This document shows positions 1 to 8,970 of a stretch of DNA of 64,000 bases, piece by piece. Positions within the stretch are counted from its first letter, which is position 1. Every line of letters starts with the position of its first letter. The DNA is from Albidovulum denitrificans (GTDB taxonomy: Bacteria; Pseudomonadota; Alphaproteobacteria; Rhodobacterales; Rhodobacteraceae). The position numbers and the translations under genes are program-made. The DNA lies in contig NZ_PVEP01000002.1 in assembly GCF_002973535.1 (NCBI RefSeq), positions 310,001 through 374,000 on the forward strand, in the 5' to 3' direction. The notes under the pieces are model-generated. The model was not told the DNA's origin, did not search any database, and worked only from the letters and a program-made list of their open reading frames with translations.

Positions 1-1
1 C

Positions 2-598
2 ATCGCACGGGCGGGCGTGATCGAGGCGCATCGGCGCATCTATGCCTCCCCCCGGATCGCCGCCCCGGCGCTGGGCTTTGTCTTCTACACGCTGATGTTC
101 GTGGCTTTCCTCACGCTCTTGCCCGATGTGATCGCGCCCGAATGGCGCTATCTGACGGCGACGGTGATGCCCTTGGCCTCCATCGTCGTGTCGCTGGCCG
201 TCGGCGTGCCGCTGACCCGGCGGCTGGGCGCGGTGGAGACGGTCCAGATCGGCCTTGCCGCCGGGGCGCTGGCGCTGATCGCCTTCACGCTGAGCGGTGG
301 GGCGGGGCTGCTGGCGCTGATCTCGGTCATGGCGGTGTCGGGCGCGCTGGGCCTTGTGCAGGGGGGCAGTTTCGCGGCGATTTCGGAACTGAACCAGACC
401 GGCGCCGCGCGGGCCGAGGCGGCGGGCGCCATCGCGCAACTGGGCAATGTCGGCACCACGTTGGGGACGCCGGTCCTGTTGCGCATGACCGATCTTTGGG
501 GGCTGCCCGCGGTGCTGTGGTTCGGCCTGCCGCTGTGCCTTGGCGGCATCGCCACCCATGCCTGGCTGGCGCGACGCCGGGCGCGGATCAGCGCGTGA
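2..598 (+). CDS. MFS transporter, C-terminal part (5' end outside window)
   Basis: The reading frame is open to the left edge, so only about the last 199 codons are present and the GTG at 17 is unlikely to be the true start. The protein is a run of hydrophobic helices separated by short basic loops (for example TRR, ARRRAR at the C-terminus). Glycine-rich segments and a long hydrophobic stretch around FVFYTLMFVAFLTLLP fit helices 7-12 of a major facilitator superfamily permease. It therefore sits in the inner membrane. The substrate cannot be inferred. The last 11 bases overlap the 3' end of the convergent rhodanese gene. Confidence 0.7.
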   Translation: MARAGVIEAHRRIYASPRIAAPALGFVFYTLMFVAFLTLLPDVIAPEWRYLTATVMPLASIVVSLAVGVPLTRRLGAVETVQIGLAAGALALIAFTLSGGAGLLALISVMAVSGALGLVQGGSFAAISELNQTGAARAEAAGAIAQLGNVGTTLGTPVLLRMTDLWGLPAVLWFGLPLCLGGIATHAWLARRRARISA

Positions 599-953
599 TC
601 TCGCCGCCCGCCGCGTGCCAGTCGTAAAGCCCGCCGAGGTTATAGACCTCCTTGTAGCCCATCTGCGCCATCATCTGCGCGGCCATCTGGCTGCGCGCGC
701 CCGAAGCGCAGTAAAGCGCGACCGGCTTTTCCAGCGACAGTTCGGCAAGGCATTCGGGGCTGGACGGATCGCAGCGCATCCTGAACGCGGCCAGCGGCAC
801 ATGGAGCGCCCCCTTGGCCTTGCCCGAGGCGGCAATCTCGCTCCCCTCGCGGATGTCGATCACCAGAAGCTCCCCCCTTGCGGCACGCGCGATGGCGTCC
901 TTCGCGGCGATGCGGGACACGGAACTGCCGCCGGGGCGGAGGAAGGAAAGCAT
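588..953 (-). CDS. Single-domain rhodanese-like sulfurtransferase
   Basis: A 121-residue protein made almost entirely of one rhodanese fold. The active-site loop reads CASGARS, with the catalytic cysteine that would carry a persulfide. The substrate-strand motif VIDIREGSE and the C-terminal motif YNLGGLYDWHAAGG are typical of the family. No signal peptide is visible, so it is probably cytoplasmic. A YgaP-like DUF2892 membrane protein, the usual fusion partner of such domains, is encoded 3.5 kb away next to a Crp/Fnr regulator; a link is only inference. Start ATG at 953, downstream of an AAGG-type site. Convergent overlap of 11 bp with the MFS gene. Confidence 0.85.
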   Translation of the reverse strand: MLSFLRPGGSSVSRIAAKDAIARAARGELLVIDIREGSEIAASGKAKGALHVPLAAFRMRCDPSSPECLAELSLEKPVALYCASGARSQMAAQMMAQMGYKEVYNLGGLYDWHAAGGEITR

Positions 954-1104
954 GGAGGGCGCCTTTCGTTGCGGGTTGCGCCGATGATCTGGCGCGCGGG
1001 CCGGGGTGATTCAAGTGCTGCCGGGCAGTTAAATTCAAAAGAGTGAATTTGTATAGCGTCCTGATGCCGCAGAGATGGGCTGAACCGGAACAGAGGGTGA
1101 AAAT

Positions 1105-1119
1105 GTTCCGCTATTGTTC
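1105..1119 (+). promoter_or_regulatory. SOS (LexA) box upstream of uvrA
   Basis: GTTC-CGCTATT-GTTC matches exactly the direct-repeat GTTC-N7-GTTC LexA operator described for Rhodobacter and other alphaproteobacteria. It lies 66 bp upstream of the uvrA start, where repressor would block the promoter. An AT-rich inverted repeat (AAATTCA at 1031-1037, TGAATTT at 1044-1050) lies further upstream in the same 232-bp gap and may belong to the divergent rhodanese gene. Confidence 0.85.
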
Positions 1120-1185
1120 TCGATTTGAGGTTGGAGACTCATCGCCCATGCACTATCTGTTAATTTCTGATCCCCGGGGGCGTTC

Positions 1186-4044
1186 ATGGCCGAGCAGAAG
1201 TTCATCGAGGTGCGCGGTGCGCGCGAGCATAACCTCAAGTCCATCGACGTGGATATTCCGCGCGACCAGTTGACGGTCATCACCGGGCTGTCCGGCTCGG
1301 GCAAGTCCAGCCTCGCCTTCGACACGATCTATGCGGAAGGGCAGCGGCGCTATGTCGAAAGCCTGTCGGCCTATGCGCGGCAGTTCCTTGACATGATGGG
1401 CAAGCCGGACGTGGACCACATCACCGGCCTGTCGCCCGCGATTTCCATCGAGCAGAAGACGACGTCGAAGAACCCGCGCTCCACCGTCGGCACCGTCACC
1501 GAAATCTACGATTACCTCCGCCTTCTCTTCGCCCGCGTCGGCACGCCCTATTCCCCCGCCACCGGCAAGCCGATCGAGGCGCAGCAGGTGCAGGACATGG
1601 TCGATGCCGTCATGGCGATGGAGGAGGGGGGGCGCGGCTATCTGCTCGCCCCCGTGATCCGCGACCGCAAGGGCGAATACCGCAAGGAATTCCTGGAATG
1701 GCGCAAGCAGGGCTTTCAGCGCGTCAAGGTGGACGGGCAGTTTTACGATCTTGAGGAACCGCCCACGCTCGACAAGAAATACCGCCATGACATCGACGTG
1801 GTGGTCGACCGCATCGTCGTGCGCGAGGGGCTTGAAACACGGCTGGCCGACAGTTTCCGCACCGCGCTGAACCTCGCCGACGGGATCGCGGTGCTTGAAA
1901 CCGCGCCGACCGAGGGCGACCCCGACCGCATCACCTTCAGCGAGAATTTCGCCTGTCCCGTCAGTGGCTTCACCATACCCGAGATCGAGCCGAGGCTGTT
2001 TTCCTTCAACGCCCCCTTCGGTGCCTGCCCGAAATGCGACGGCCTTGGGGTGGAGCTGTTCTTCGACGAACGGCTGATCGTGCCGGACGTGACGCTGAAG
2101 CTGAAGGATGGCGCCATCGCGGCCTGGTCGAAATCGAAAACCCCCTATTTCCTGCAAACCATCGACTCGCTGGCCAAGCATTACGGCTTCGACGCCCGCA
2201 AGCCGTGGAAGGACCTGCCGGAGAAGGTGCAAAACCTGTTCCTGCGCGGATCGGGCGAGGAGGAGATCAAGTTCCGCTTCGACGAGGGCGGCCGCGTCTA
2301 TGAGATCAGCCGCACGTTCGAGGGCGTGATCCCCAACATGGAACGCCGCTACCGCGAAACCGACAGCGCCTGGAGCCGGGAAGAGATGGAACGGTTCCAG
2401 AACAACCGCCCCTGCCATGTCTGCGAAGGCTATCGCCTGCGGCCCGAGGCGCTGGCGGTGAAGATCGCGGGCCTGCATGTCGGCCAGGTGGTGCAGATGT
2501 CGATCAAGGAGGCCTATGACTGGATCGACACCGTCCCCGCGAAGCTGACCAGGCAGAAGAACGAAATCGCGCGGCTGATCCTGAAGGAGATCCGTGAAAG
2601 GTTGGGTTTCCTGAACAATGTCGGCCTTGAATACCTGACCCTGTCGCGGAATGCCGGGACGTTGTCGGGCGGCGAAAGCCAGCGGATCCGGTTGGCAAGC
2701 CAGATCGGGTCGGGCCTGACGGGGGTGCTTTACGTTCTCGACGAACCCTCTATCGGGCTCCATCAGCGCGACAATGACCGGCTGCTCGGCACGCTGAAAA
2801 ACCTGCGCGATCAGGGCAATACCGTGCTGGTGGTCGAACATGACGAAGAGGCGATCCGCGAGGCGGATTACGTTTTCGACATCGGCCCCGGCGCGGGCGT
2901 CCATGGCGGGCAGGTCGTCAGCCACGGCACGCCGGAGGAGATCGCCACCGATGCCGCCTCACTCACCGGGCAATACCTGTCCGGCGCGCGCGAAATCGCG
3001 GTGCCGCGCCACCGGCGCGACGGCAATGGCAAGAAGCTGACCGTCGTGAAGGCCACGGGCAACAACCTGAAGGACATGACGGCGGAGTTCCCGCTGGGCA
3101 AGTTCGTCTGCGTCACCGGCGTGTCGGGCGGCGGCAAGTCCACCCTGACGATCGAGACGCTTTACAAGAACGCCGCCCTGCGCCTGAACGGCGCGCGGGA
3201 AACCCCCGCGCCCTGTGAGACGATCAAGGGGTTCGAACATCTCGACAAGGTGATCGACATCGACCAGCGTCCCATCGGTCGCACCCCGCGCAGTAACCCC
3301 GCGACCTATACCGGCGCCTTCACGCCCATTCGTGACTGGTTCGCCGGTCTGCCCGAGGCCAAGGCGCGTGGCTATGCGCCGGGGCGGTTTTCCTTCAACG
3401 TCAAGGGCGGCCGGTGCGAGGCCTGCCAGGGCGACGGCGTCATCAAGATCGAGATGCACTTTCTGCCCGATGTCTATGTCACCTGCGAAACCTGCAAGGG
3501 CCACCGCTATAACCGTGAGACGCTTGAGATCACCTTCAAGGGCAAGTCCATCGCCGATGTGCTGGACATGACCGTTGAGGATGCGCAGGGCTTCTTCTCG
3601 GCCGTTCCCGCGATCCGCGAAAAGATGGACGCGCTGGTGAAGGTCGGCCTTGGCTATATCAAGGTCGGCCAGCAGGCGACGACCCTGTCGGGCGGCGAGG
3701 CGCAGCGGGTGAAGCTGTCCAAGGAACTGTCGCGCAGGTCCACAGGTCGGACTTTGTACATTCTGGATGAGCCTACGACCGGTTTGCATTTCGAAGATGT
3801 TCGAAAACTGCTAGAGGTACTGCACGAGCTGGTGGAGCAGGGCAATACGGTCGTGGTCATCGAACACAACCTTGACGTCATCAAGACCGCCGACTGGCTG
3901 ATCGACATAGGGCCCGAGGGTGGCGATGGCGGCGGGCGGATCGTGGCGACCGGCACGCCCGAAGACGTGGCGAAGGTCGAGGCAAGCCATACCGGCCGCT
4001 ACCTTGCCCCGATGCTGAAACCGCGCCGGGTGGCGGCGGAGTGA
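1186..4044 (+). CDS. uvrA: Excinuclease ABC subunit A
   Basis: A full-length 952-residue UvrA, the damage-recognition ATPase of nucleotide excision repair that loads UvrB. Two ABC cassettes are visible: Walker A motifs GLSGSGKSS (about residue 34) and GVSGGGKST (about 644), with signature motifs LSGGESQRI (about 492) and LSGGEAQRV (about 834). Each is followed by a Walker B ending LDEPS or LDEPT. Zinc-binding cysteines appear in GACPKCDG and in the second module as CEACQGDG and CETCKGH. The ATG at 1186 follows a GGGGGCG stretch and gives the standard N-terminus. Regulation by LexA is expected from the box at 1105-1119. It is monocistronic, with a convergent gene starting 5 bp after the stop. 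Confidence 0.98.
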   Translation: MAEQKFIEVRGAREHNLKSIDVDIPRDQLTVITGLSGSGKSSLAFDTIYAEGQRRYVESLSAYARQFLDMMGKPDVDHITGLSPAISIEQKTTSKNPRSTVGTVTEIYDYLRLLFARVGTPYSPATGKPIEAQQVQDMVDAVMAMEEGGRGYLLAPVIRDRKGEYRKEFLEWRKQGFQRVKVDGQFYDLEEPPTLDKKYRHDIDVVVDRIVVREGLETRLADSFRTALNLADGIAVLETAPTEGDPDRITFSENFACPVSGFTIPEIEPRLFSFNAPFGACPKCDGLGVELFFDERLIVPDVTLKLKDGAIAAWSKSKTPYFLQTIDSLAKHYGFDARKPWKDLPEKVQNLFLRGSGEEEIKFRFDEGGRVYEISRTFEGVIPNMERRYRETDSAWSREEMERFQNNRPCHVCEGYRLRPEALAVKIAGLHVGQVVQMSIKEAYDWIDTVPAKLTRQKNEIARLILKEIRERLGFLNNVGLEYLTLSRNAGTLSGGESQRIRLASQIGSGLTGVLYVLDEPSIGLHQRDNDRLLGTLKNLRDQGNTVLVVEHDEEAIREADYVFDIGPGAGVHGGQVVSHGTPEEIATDAASLTGQYLSGAREIAVPRHRRDGNGKKLTVVKATGNNLKDMTAEFPLGKFVCVTGVSGGGKSTLTIETLYKNAALRLNGARETPAPCETIKGFEHLDKVIDIDQRPIGRTPRSNPATYTGAFTPIRDWFAGLPEAKARGYAPGRFSFNVKGGRCEACQGDGVIKIEMHFLPDVYVTCETCKGHRYNRETLEITFKGKSIADVLDMTVEDAQGFFSAVPAIREKMDALVKVGLGYIKVGQQATTLSGGEAQRVKLSKELSRRSTGRTLYILDEPTTGLHFEDVRKLLEVLHELVEQGNTVVVIEHNLDVIKTADWLIDIGPEGGDGGGRIVATGTPEDVAKVEASHTGRYLAPMLKPRRVAAE

Positions 4045-4048
4045 CCCG

Positions 4049-4363
4049 TCACCGCCGGGGCGGGTTTCGGATCACCTCAAGCACCTTGTAGCCCTTGGTG
4101 GAGACCCGGTAGATGTCCGGTCCCGACATGTAATAGCGCCACGGCCCGTCCACGGGATCAAGCCCGTAGCGGTCGATATTCATGATCATGGAATGATCGT
4201 AGACCGGAAACTCATCCCCCACGGTGAAGTCGGGCGGCGTGCGTTGCGACAGCGGCACGAAGATACACTTCCGCGTCGTCCGGTCGATCCGGCAATTGTC
4301 GGCCAGAGCAGGCCCTGCCAGCGGTGCGGCCGACAGGGCGAAGATCAGTACCAGTCTCATCAT
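4049..4363 (-). CDS. Small exported protein, paralog of the 5444-5830 product
   Basis: A 104-residue protein with a clear signal peptide (LIFALSAAPLAGPALA, cleavage expected before DNCR). The mature part has two cysteines (C, RKCIF) that may form a disulfide in the periplasm. Its C-terminal half, DRYGLDP ... RYYMSGPDIYRVSTKGYKVLEVIR, matches the end of the protein encoded at 5444-5830 in order and spacing. The layout resembles RcnB-type or SH3-like small periplasmic proteins, but I do not recognise a named family. It lies downstream of the DUF2892 and Crp/Fnr genes on the same strand, 83 bp after DUF2892, so it could be part of that transcription unit. Confidence 0.75.
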   Translation of the reverse strand: MMRLVLIFALSAAPLAGPALADNCRIDRTTRKCIFVPLSQRTPPDFTVGDEFPVYDHSMIMNIDRYGLDPVDGPWRYYMSGPDIYRVSTKGYKVLEVIRNPPRR

Positions 4364-4446
4364 CGCGCGTTCCTTCTACCCTGACACGAACCCGCAACCA
4401 AGCGGATGGTTCCGAAAAAGGGGAAGGGCCGCGATGCCTGGGCCGG

Positions 4447-4656
4447 TCAGCTTTTCTTCATCGGGCAGGTGTTCAGCCCGATCAGGGAATATAGCGGGCA
4501 GGTGGACATGAGGCCGGTCCCAAGCGCGACGATGCCCAGCACCAGCGGCAGCCAGCGCAGGCCCATGCCGGGCGCGAAATACCACCACGCGATCAGCGCA
4601 AGGCCGACGACGATCCGCAGCACGCGGTCGATGCCGCCAACATTGGTCTTGAACAT
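4447..4656 (-). CDS. YgaP-like inner-membrane protein (DUF2892 family)
   Basis: A 69-residue protein with two membrane helices (VLRIVVGLALIAWWYF and WLPLVLGIVALGTGLMSTC) and the family signature N-terminus KTNVGGIDRVLRI and C-terminus CPLYSLIGLNTCPMKK. This is the membrane part of YgaP-type proteins, which in other bacteria is fused to a rhodanese. Here it stands alone. The ATG at 4656 follows a strong AGGAGAG site. It sits 93 bp downstream of a Crp/Fnr-type regulator gene, and a perfect dyad that such a regulator could bind lies in that gap. Confidence 0.88.
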   Translation of the reverse strand: MFKTNVGGIDRVLRIVVGLALIAWWYFAPGMGLRWLPLVLGIVALGTGLMSTCPLYSLIGLNTCPMKKS

Positions 4657-4734
4657 GCTCTCTCTCCTGTCTGAAGGGCAGGGCGATGGCGCCCCGCCTG
4701 CCAGCCAAGAATGAACCCTGCCGCCGCGAATGTC

Positions 4735-4749
4735 TGTGACGGAGTCACA
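4735..4749. promoter_or_regulatory. Perfect Crp/Fnr-like palindrome TGTGAC-N3-GTCACA
   Basis: The 15-bp sequence TGTGACGGAGTCACA is a perfect 6-bp inverted repeat around GGA. The half site TGTGA is the classic CRP half site, but here the arms are one base closer than in the 16-bp E. coli arrangement (N5 instead of N6 between TGTGA and TCACA). It directly abuts the stop codon of the Crp/Fnr-family gene and lies 79 bp upstream of the DUF2892 start, so it is a good candidate operator for that gene. Confidence 0.55.
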
Positions 4750-5406
4750 TTACTCTGCCGCCGCGGCCAGCCGTCGCAGCGCGGACATGTCGGTCAGCGT
4801 CACCGCCCCGCGTTCGGTCGTGACCCAGCCCGCGCGCGCGAAGGCCTCCAACCGGCGGGAAATCACCTCTCGGGCCGAGCCGATGGCGGTGGCGAGGTCC
4901 TGATGCGTGGCCGCGACCCGGCCCGCTTCGGCGCGGTCGAGAAGGGCGGCGGCAAGACGGCTTTCGACGCGCTGAAAGGCAACCCGTTCAAGGACATGCA
5001 TCATGCCCTGCATCCGTTGCGCGAAGGCTGAAAAGACAAAGGCGCGGAACGGGGCGGAGCGGTCCATGAGGGTCAGGAACTCCCCCTTCGGGATCAGGAC
5101 AACGCGGCACTCGCTGGCCGTCACCGCCTCACCCGAATACTCCTCGCCGCCCAGAAGGCCCAGCGTCGTCTGGATGCAGGTACCGCCGGGTTCGACCGCG
5201 TAAAGCAGGATGTCGCGGCCCGACGACCCGGTCAGGAAGACCTCCACCCGCCCCGCCAGCACGATCACGAAGCCCTTGGCGGTGTCGCCCGGATGGAACA
5301 GCGGCGCGCCGCGCGGCAGGGCCATGGGCGCCAGCCGGTCAAGCGCCGCGCGCGCCTCTGCGTCCAGTGCGCCCAACCCGCGCGCCTGCCCCACCCAGCC
5401 GGTCAT
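4750..5406 (-). CDS. Crp/Fnr-family transcriptional regulator
   Basis: A 218-residue regulator. Residues about 20-120 form a cyclic-nucleotide-binding-like beta barrel (GAPLFHPGDTAKGFVIVLAGR ... VFLTGSSGRDILLYAVEPGG) and residues about 150-205 a winged helix-turn-helix. The recognition helix reads SAREVISRRLEAF and combines the Arg-Glu of CRP (RE) with the Ser-Arg of FNR (SR). There is no N-terminal FNR-type cysteine cluster, so oxygen sensing through an Fe-S cluster is unlikely. The effector cannot be named. The likely target is the palindrome immediately after its own stop codon, in front of the YgaP-like gene. Confidence 0.88.
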   Translation of the reverse strand: MTGWVGQARGLGALDAEARAALDRLAPMALPRGAPLFHPGDTAKGFVIVLAGRVEVFLTGSSGRDILLYAVEPGGTCIQTTLGLLGGEEYSGEAVTASECRVVLIPKGEFLTLMDRSAPFRAFVFSAFAQRMQGMMHVLERVAFQRVESRLAAALLDRAEAGRVAATHQDLATAIGSAREVISRRLEAFARAGWVTTERGAVTLTDMSALRRLAAAAE

Positions 5407-5443
5407 TGCGTCAAGTCCAAGGGCAGGGGCAGCTCCGTTCCAG

Positions 5444-5830
5444 TCAGTCGAGAAGCGCCGAGACCGCGCGGATCACGTCCAGCACCTCATAGGTGTCACG
5501 ATCGACGCGCAGGATCTGCCCGTCCACGACATAGTAACGCTCACCCGTGCGCAGCGGGTCAAGCCCGTAGCGGTCGGGATAGCGGATCAGGTGATAGTCA
5601 TAGTCGCGGATATGGTCGCCGCGACGAATGCGCTCATGCTCCTCGCGGTGGAATTTCTTGGCCTGTCCGGGCGGCACGCAAGGCACCGCCTTCTTGGCCA
5701 GCCCCGGCGGGCAGCCGCCCGCGCTGGACATACCCGGCGTGGCGGCGACCAGTGCCGCCAGCAGCGCCGGCAGGAGGAGGCGGTTTGATCCCTTGCCCTT
5801 GATGCGCATGGTACGGTCCTTCGGATTCAT
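5444..5830 (-). CDS. Small exported protein, excalibur/RcnB-like C-terminus, paralog of the 4049-4363 product
   Basis: 128 residues from the ATG at 5830, chosen because GGGAGA lies upstream; an internal ATG at 5809 (MRIKGKG) is also possible and gives 121 residues. A basic N-region and hydrophobic core (LLLPALLAALVAA) mark a signal peptide. The mature protein begins GGCPPGLAKKAVPCVPPGQAKK, a two-cysteine motif common in short periplasmic proteins with RcnB-like tails. The end, DRYGLDPLRTGERYYVVDG ... RVDRDTYEVLDVIR, is shared with the small exported protein 1.1 kb away. Function unknown; periplasmic location inferred. Confidence 0.78.
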   Translation of the reverse strand: MNPKDRTMRIKGKGSNRLLLPALLAALVAATPGMSSAGGCPPGLAKKAVPCVPPGQAKKFHREEHERIRRGDHIRDYDYHLIRYPDRYGLDPLRTGERYYVVDGQILRVDRDTYEVLDVIRAVSALLD

Positions 5831-5909
5831 CGTCTGTCTCCCGTCATATAGGCAAGCCCAACGGGAAATGCGCGCCGATGTTCCGAACCGGACCGTCCGT
5901 CGGCAAGGA

Positions 5910-6782
5910 TCAGCCGCGATGGCGTTTTTCGAACCGCGGCAGCATGGCCGAGAAATCCATGCCGCGCCCGTCCTCCGCCTCCACGAAGGTTTCGTAAAGC
6001 GCTGCCGCCAACTGGCCCATGGGCGTGTCGGCATCGGCCGTTTCCGCCGCCTGCTGCGACAGGCGCAGGTCCTTCAACATCAGTTCGGCCGCGAAGCCCG
6101 GCTTGTAGCCGTTGTCGGCGGGCGATGTCGGGCCGACGCCGGGGGCCGGGCAATAGGCGTTCATCGTCCAGCTATAGCCGGAGGAGGTCGAGACGACATC
6201 GAACATCTTCTGCCGGTCAAGGCCCAGCTTGTCGGCCAGCGCGAAGGCCTCGCAGGTGGCGATCATGGTGACGCCAAGGATCATGTTGTTGCAGATCTTC
6301 GCCGCCTGCCCGTTGCCCGAGGGGCCGCAATGGACCGCCTTCTGGCCCATGACGTTAAAGAGCGGCTGGACGATCGCAAAGGCCTTGTCCGATCCGCCGG
6401 CCATAAAGGTCAGCGTCCCCGCCGCCGCCCCGCCGACACCGCCCGAGACCGGGGCATCGACGGCCAGAAGCCCGGCCTTCACCGCCTGATCGGCGACCGC
6501 GCGGGCGCTGTCCACATCGACGGTGGAACAATCGCACAGGACCGCGCCCGGCTGCATCGAGGGGATCACCTGTTCGGCGACCGCGCGCAGGATGGCGCCG
6601 TTCGGCAGCATGGTGATGACGACGCCCGCGCCCGCGACCGCCCCGGCGGCGCTGGTCGCGGCTGTGACGCCATCCGGCATCGGGGCGGCGGTGTCAAAGC
6701 CCGTCACCTCATGCCCCGCCTTGACGAGGTTGGCCGCCATCGGCGCGCCCATGTTGCCAAGTCCGATGAATGCGATCTTCAT
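5910..6782 (-). CDS. mmsB: 3-hydroxyisobutyrate dehydrogenase
   Basis: Oxidises 3-hydroxyisobutyrate to methylmalonate semialdehyde with NAD+ in valine catabolism. The 290-residue length is standard. The N-terminal Rossmann motif is FIGLGNMGAPMAANL; the substrate motif is DAPVSGGVGGAAAGTLTFM; the catalytic lysine lies in GNGQAAKICNNM (about residue 170), followed by the helical C-terminal domain with GYSWTMNAYCPAPG. It overlaps the upstream hydrolase gene by 4 bp (ATGA), so the two are translationally coupled. The whole set acyl-CoA dehydrogenase - hydrolase - mmsB forms one leftward operon. The product is the substrate of MmsA, encoded 5.6 kb away. Confidence 0.95.
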   Translation of the reverse strand: MKIAFIGLGNMGAPMAANLVKAGHEVTGFDTAAPMPDGVTAATSAAGAVAGAGVVITMLPNGAILRAVAEQVIPSMQPGAVLCDCSTVDVDSARAVADQAVKAGLLAVDAPVSGGVGGAAAGTLTFMAGGSDKAFAIVQPLFNVMGQKAVHCGPSGNGQAAKICNNMILGVTMIATCEAFALADKLGLDRQKMFDVVSTSSGYSWTMNAYCPAPGVGPTSPADNGYKPGFAAELMLKDLRLSQQAAETADADTPMGQLAAALYETFVEAEDGRGMDFSAMLPRFEKRHRG

Positions 6783-7825
6783 GGGGTCTCCTCCGCGAAT
6801 GAAAGTTCGTCCGGCCCGAGAGGGGCGAGCATCCTTGCGACATCCCCCTCCGGCACGGCATCAAGCCCGCCATGCCGCCACTGCGGATTGCGGTCCTTGT
6901 CGATGATCTGCGCGCGGATGCCTTCCAGGAAATCCGCGTGTTCCATCGACCGGAAGGTAAAGCGGTATTCCTGCATCAGCGCCGCGTGCAACGAGGCGTT
7001 CCCCCGCAGGGCGCGGATCATGGCAATGGTGCAGGCGGCCGACAAGGGGGCGGCACGGCCAAGCGCGCGCAGCGCCTGCGTGGCAAAGTCGCTGTCATCG
7101 CCTTGCAGCGACCGGGCGATCCCGGCCAGCGTCGGCTGGCCGAAATGACGGTCGATCTGGCCCTGAAGCGCGGCGAAGGTGCCGTCCGGGGCAGGGCGCA
7201 TGGCGGCCGCGATCGCCGTCGCCTCACCCGTTTCGATCAGCCGCGCCTTCAGCGCGCCCCAGTCCGCCTCCGGCACGAAGCTGTCGGCAAAGCCGGTCAG
7301 GATCGCGTCTGCCGGTCCCATTCGCGCGCCGGTGGTGCCGACATAGTCGCCCAGATGCCCCGGCGCGGTGGCCAGGATAAAGCTGCCGCCCACGTCCGGC
7401 ACAAGGCCGATCCCGCATTCCGGCATCGCGATAAGGGAGCTTTCGCCAACGATCCGGTGGCTGCCATGACAGCCAAGGCCAACCCCGCCGCCCATGGTGA
7501 AGCCCTGAAGGAAGCTGACCACCGGCCTGGCATAATCCGCGATCCGCGCGTTCATCCGGTATTCGTCGAACCAGAACTTGCGGCCGTAGCCATAATCGCC
7601 TTGCGTCCCGGTCGCATACATCTCGGCGATGTCGCCGCCCGCGCAAAAGGCGCGCTCGCCCTCGGCGTCGATCAGGACCAGCGCGACATCGGGGTCACTG
7701 GCCCAGCCGATCAGCGCCGCATCGACCTCAAGGCACATCGCATAGCTTAGCGCGTTCAGCGCCTTGGGCCGGGTCAGCGTGATGCGCCCGGCGCGGCCTT
7801 CCTTGCGGATATGAATATCGGCCAT
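6779..7825 (-). CDS. 3-hydroxyisobutyryl-CoA hydrolase (enoyl-CoA hydratase/isomerase superfamily)
   Basis: 348 residues, the size of 3-hydroxyisobutyryl-CoA hydrolases rather than of short enoyl-CoA hydratases. The crotonase-fold oxyanion motif FTMGGGVGLGCHGSHR (about 100-115) is followed by PECGIGLVPDVGGSF, containing the Glu typical of the hydrolase subfamily. The extended C-terminus (HADFLEGIRAQIIDKDRNPQW) is also characteristic. It hydrolyses 3-hydroxyisobutyryl-CoA, the step between the acyl-CoA dehydrogenase/hydratase reactions and MmsB. Start and stop overlap both neighbours (1 bp with the dehydrogenase, 4 bp with mmsB), showing tight coupling. Confidence 0.93.
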   Translation of the reverse strand: MADIHIRKEGRAGRITLTRPKALNALSYAMCLEVDAALIGWASDPDVALVLIDAEGERAFCAGGDIAEMYATGTQGDYGYGRKFWFDEYRMNARIADYARPVVSFLQGFTMGGGVGLGCHGSHRIVGESSLIAMPECGIGLVPDVGGSFILATAPGHLGDYVGTTGARMGPADAILTGFADSFVPEADWGALKARLIETGEATAIAAAMRPAPDGTFAALQGQIDRHFGQPTLAGIARSLQGDDSDFATQALRALGRAAPLSAACTIAMIRALRGNASLHAALMQEYRFTFRSMEHADFLEGIRAQIIDKDRNPQWRHGGLDAVPEGDVARMLAPLGPDELSFAEETP

Positions 7826-8970
7826 CAGCCCCTCTCGGCCAGCAGGGTGCGCGCCACGATCAGGCGCATGATCTCATTCGTGCCTTCAAGGATCTGGTGA
7901 ACCCGCAGGTCGCGCACGATCTTTTCCACCCCGTAATCGGCAAGATAGCCGTAGCCGCCATGAAGTTGCAGGCACTGGTTGGCGACGTCGAAGGCGTTGT
8001 CGGTGACCAGCAGTTTCGCCATCGCGCAGAATTTTGTGGCATCCGGCGCCTTCATGTCCAGCTTCCACGCCGCCTGGCGCAGGAAGGTGCGGGCCGATTG
8101 CAGCTTTACCTCCAGCTCCGCCACGCGGAATTGGAGGGCCTGAAACTGATCGAGCGACCTGCCAAAGGCCTTGCGTTCCCCCATATAGCCCAGCGTCGCG
8201 TCCAGCGCCGCCTGCGCGCCGCCAAGGGCCGATGCCGCGATGTTCAGCCGCCCGCCGTCAAGCCCGGCCATGGCATAGGCAAAGCCCTTGCCCTCCTCGC
8301 CCAGCAGGTTTTCCGCCGGGATCGCGCAATCGTCGAACTGCACCTGCGCGGTGGGCTGTGCGCGCCAGCCCATCTTGTCCTCCAGCCCGCCGAAGGACAG
8401 ACCCTTTGCCCCGTCCTCCACGATCACGGTAGAGATGCCCTTTGGCCCGTCCTCACCCGTCCTGACCATCGTGACATAGACGTCCGAATAGCCGCCGCCG
8501 GAGATGAAGGCCTTGGTGCCGTTCAGCACCCAGCCCTCGTTCGTCCGCTCCGCCCGCGTCCGCAGCGCGGCGGCGTCCGAGCCGGAGCCGGGTTCGGTCA
8601 GGCAATAGGAAAAGACCTTTTCCATCGAGGTCAGCGCGGGCAGCCATTTCGCCTTCGTCTCCTCGGACCCGAACTTGTCGATCATGCCGCCGCACATGTT
8701 GTGGATCGACAGGAAGGACCCGACCGCCGGGCAGGACATCGCCAGCGCCTCGAAGACCAGGGTCGCGTCAAGACGCGACAGGCCGGACCCGCCATGGTCC
8801 TCGCTGACATAGATGCCGCCCAGCCCAAGCTCTGCCACCTTGGGCCAAAGGGCCTTCGGGATCGTTCCCTCCCGCTCCCACTCCCGCGCGAAGGGGGCGA
8901 TATGCTCGCGCCCGAAGGCCAGAGCCATGTCGAAGATCGCCTGCTGTTCCTCGGTCAGCGCGAAGTCCAT
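7825..8970 (-). CDS. Acyl-CoA dehydrogenase, probably isobutyryl-CoA dehydrogenase
   Basis: 381 residues from ATG 8970, preceded by AAGGGGGGATTTG; an upstream ATG at 8991 would add seven residues but lacks a good site. FAD-binding signature CLTEPGSGSDAAAL and the C-terminal motif HGGYGYLADYGVEKIVRDLRVHQILEGTNEI are clear; the catalytic base is the Glu in EGTNEIM (about residue 360). Context (3-hydroxyisobutyryl-CoA hydrolase and mmsB downstream) points to isobutyryl-CoA to methacrylyl-CoA oxidation in valine breakdown, though acyl-chain preference cannot be read from sequence. It is the first gene of its operon. Confidence 0.92.
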   Translation of the reverse strand: MDFALTEEQQAIFDMALAFGREHIAPFAREWEREGTIPKALWPKVAELGLGGIYVSEDHGGSGLSRLDATLVFEALAMSCPAVGSFLSIHNMCGGMIDKFGSEETKAKWLPALTSMEKVFSYCLTEPGSGSDAAALRTRAERTNEGWVLNGTKAFISGGGYSDVYVTMVRTGEDGPKGISTVIVEDGAKGLSFGGLEDKMGWRAQPTAQVQFDDCAIPAENLLGEEGKGFAYAMAGLDGGRLNIAASALGGAQAALDATLGYMGERKAFGRSLDQFQALQFRVAELEVKLQSARTFLRQAAWKLDMKAPDATKFCAMAKLLVTDNAFDVANQCLQLHGGYGYLADYGVEKIVRDLRVHQILEGTNEIMRLIVARTLLAERG

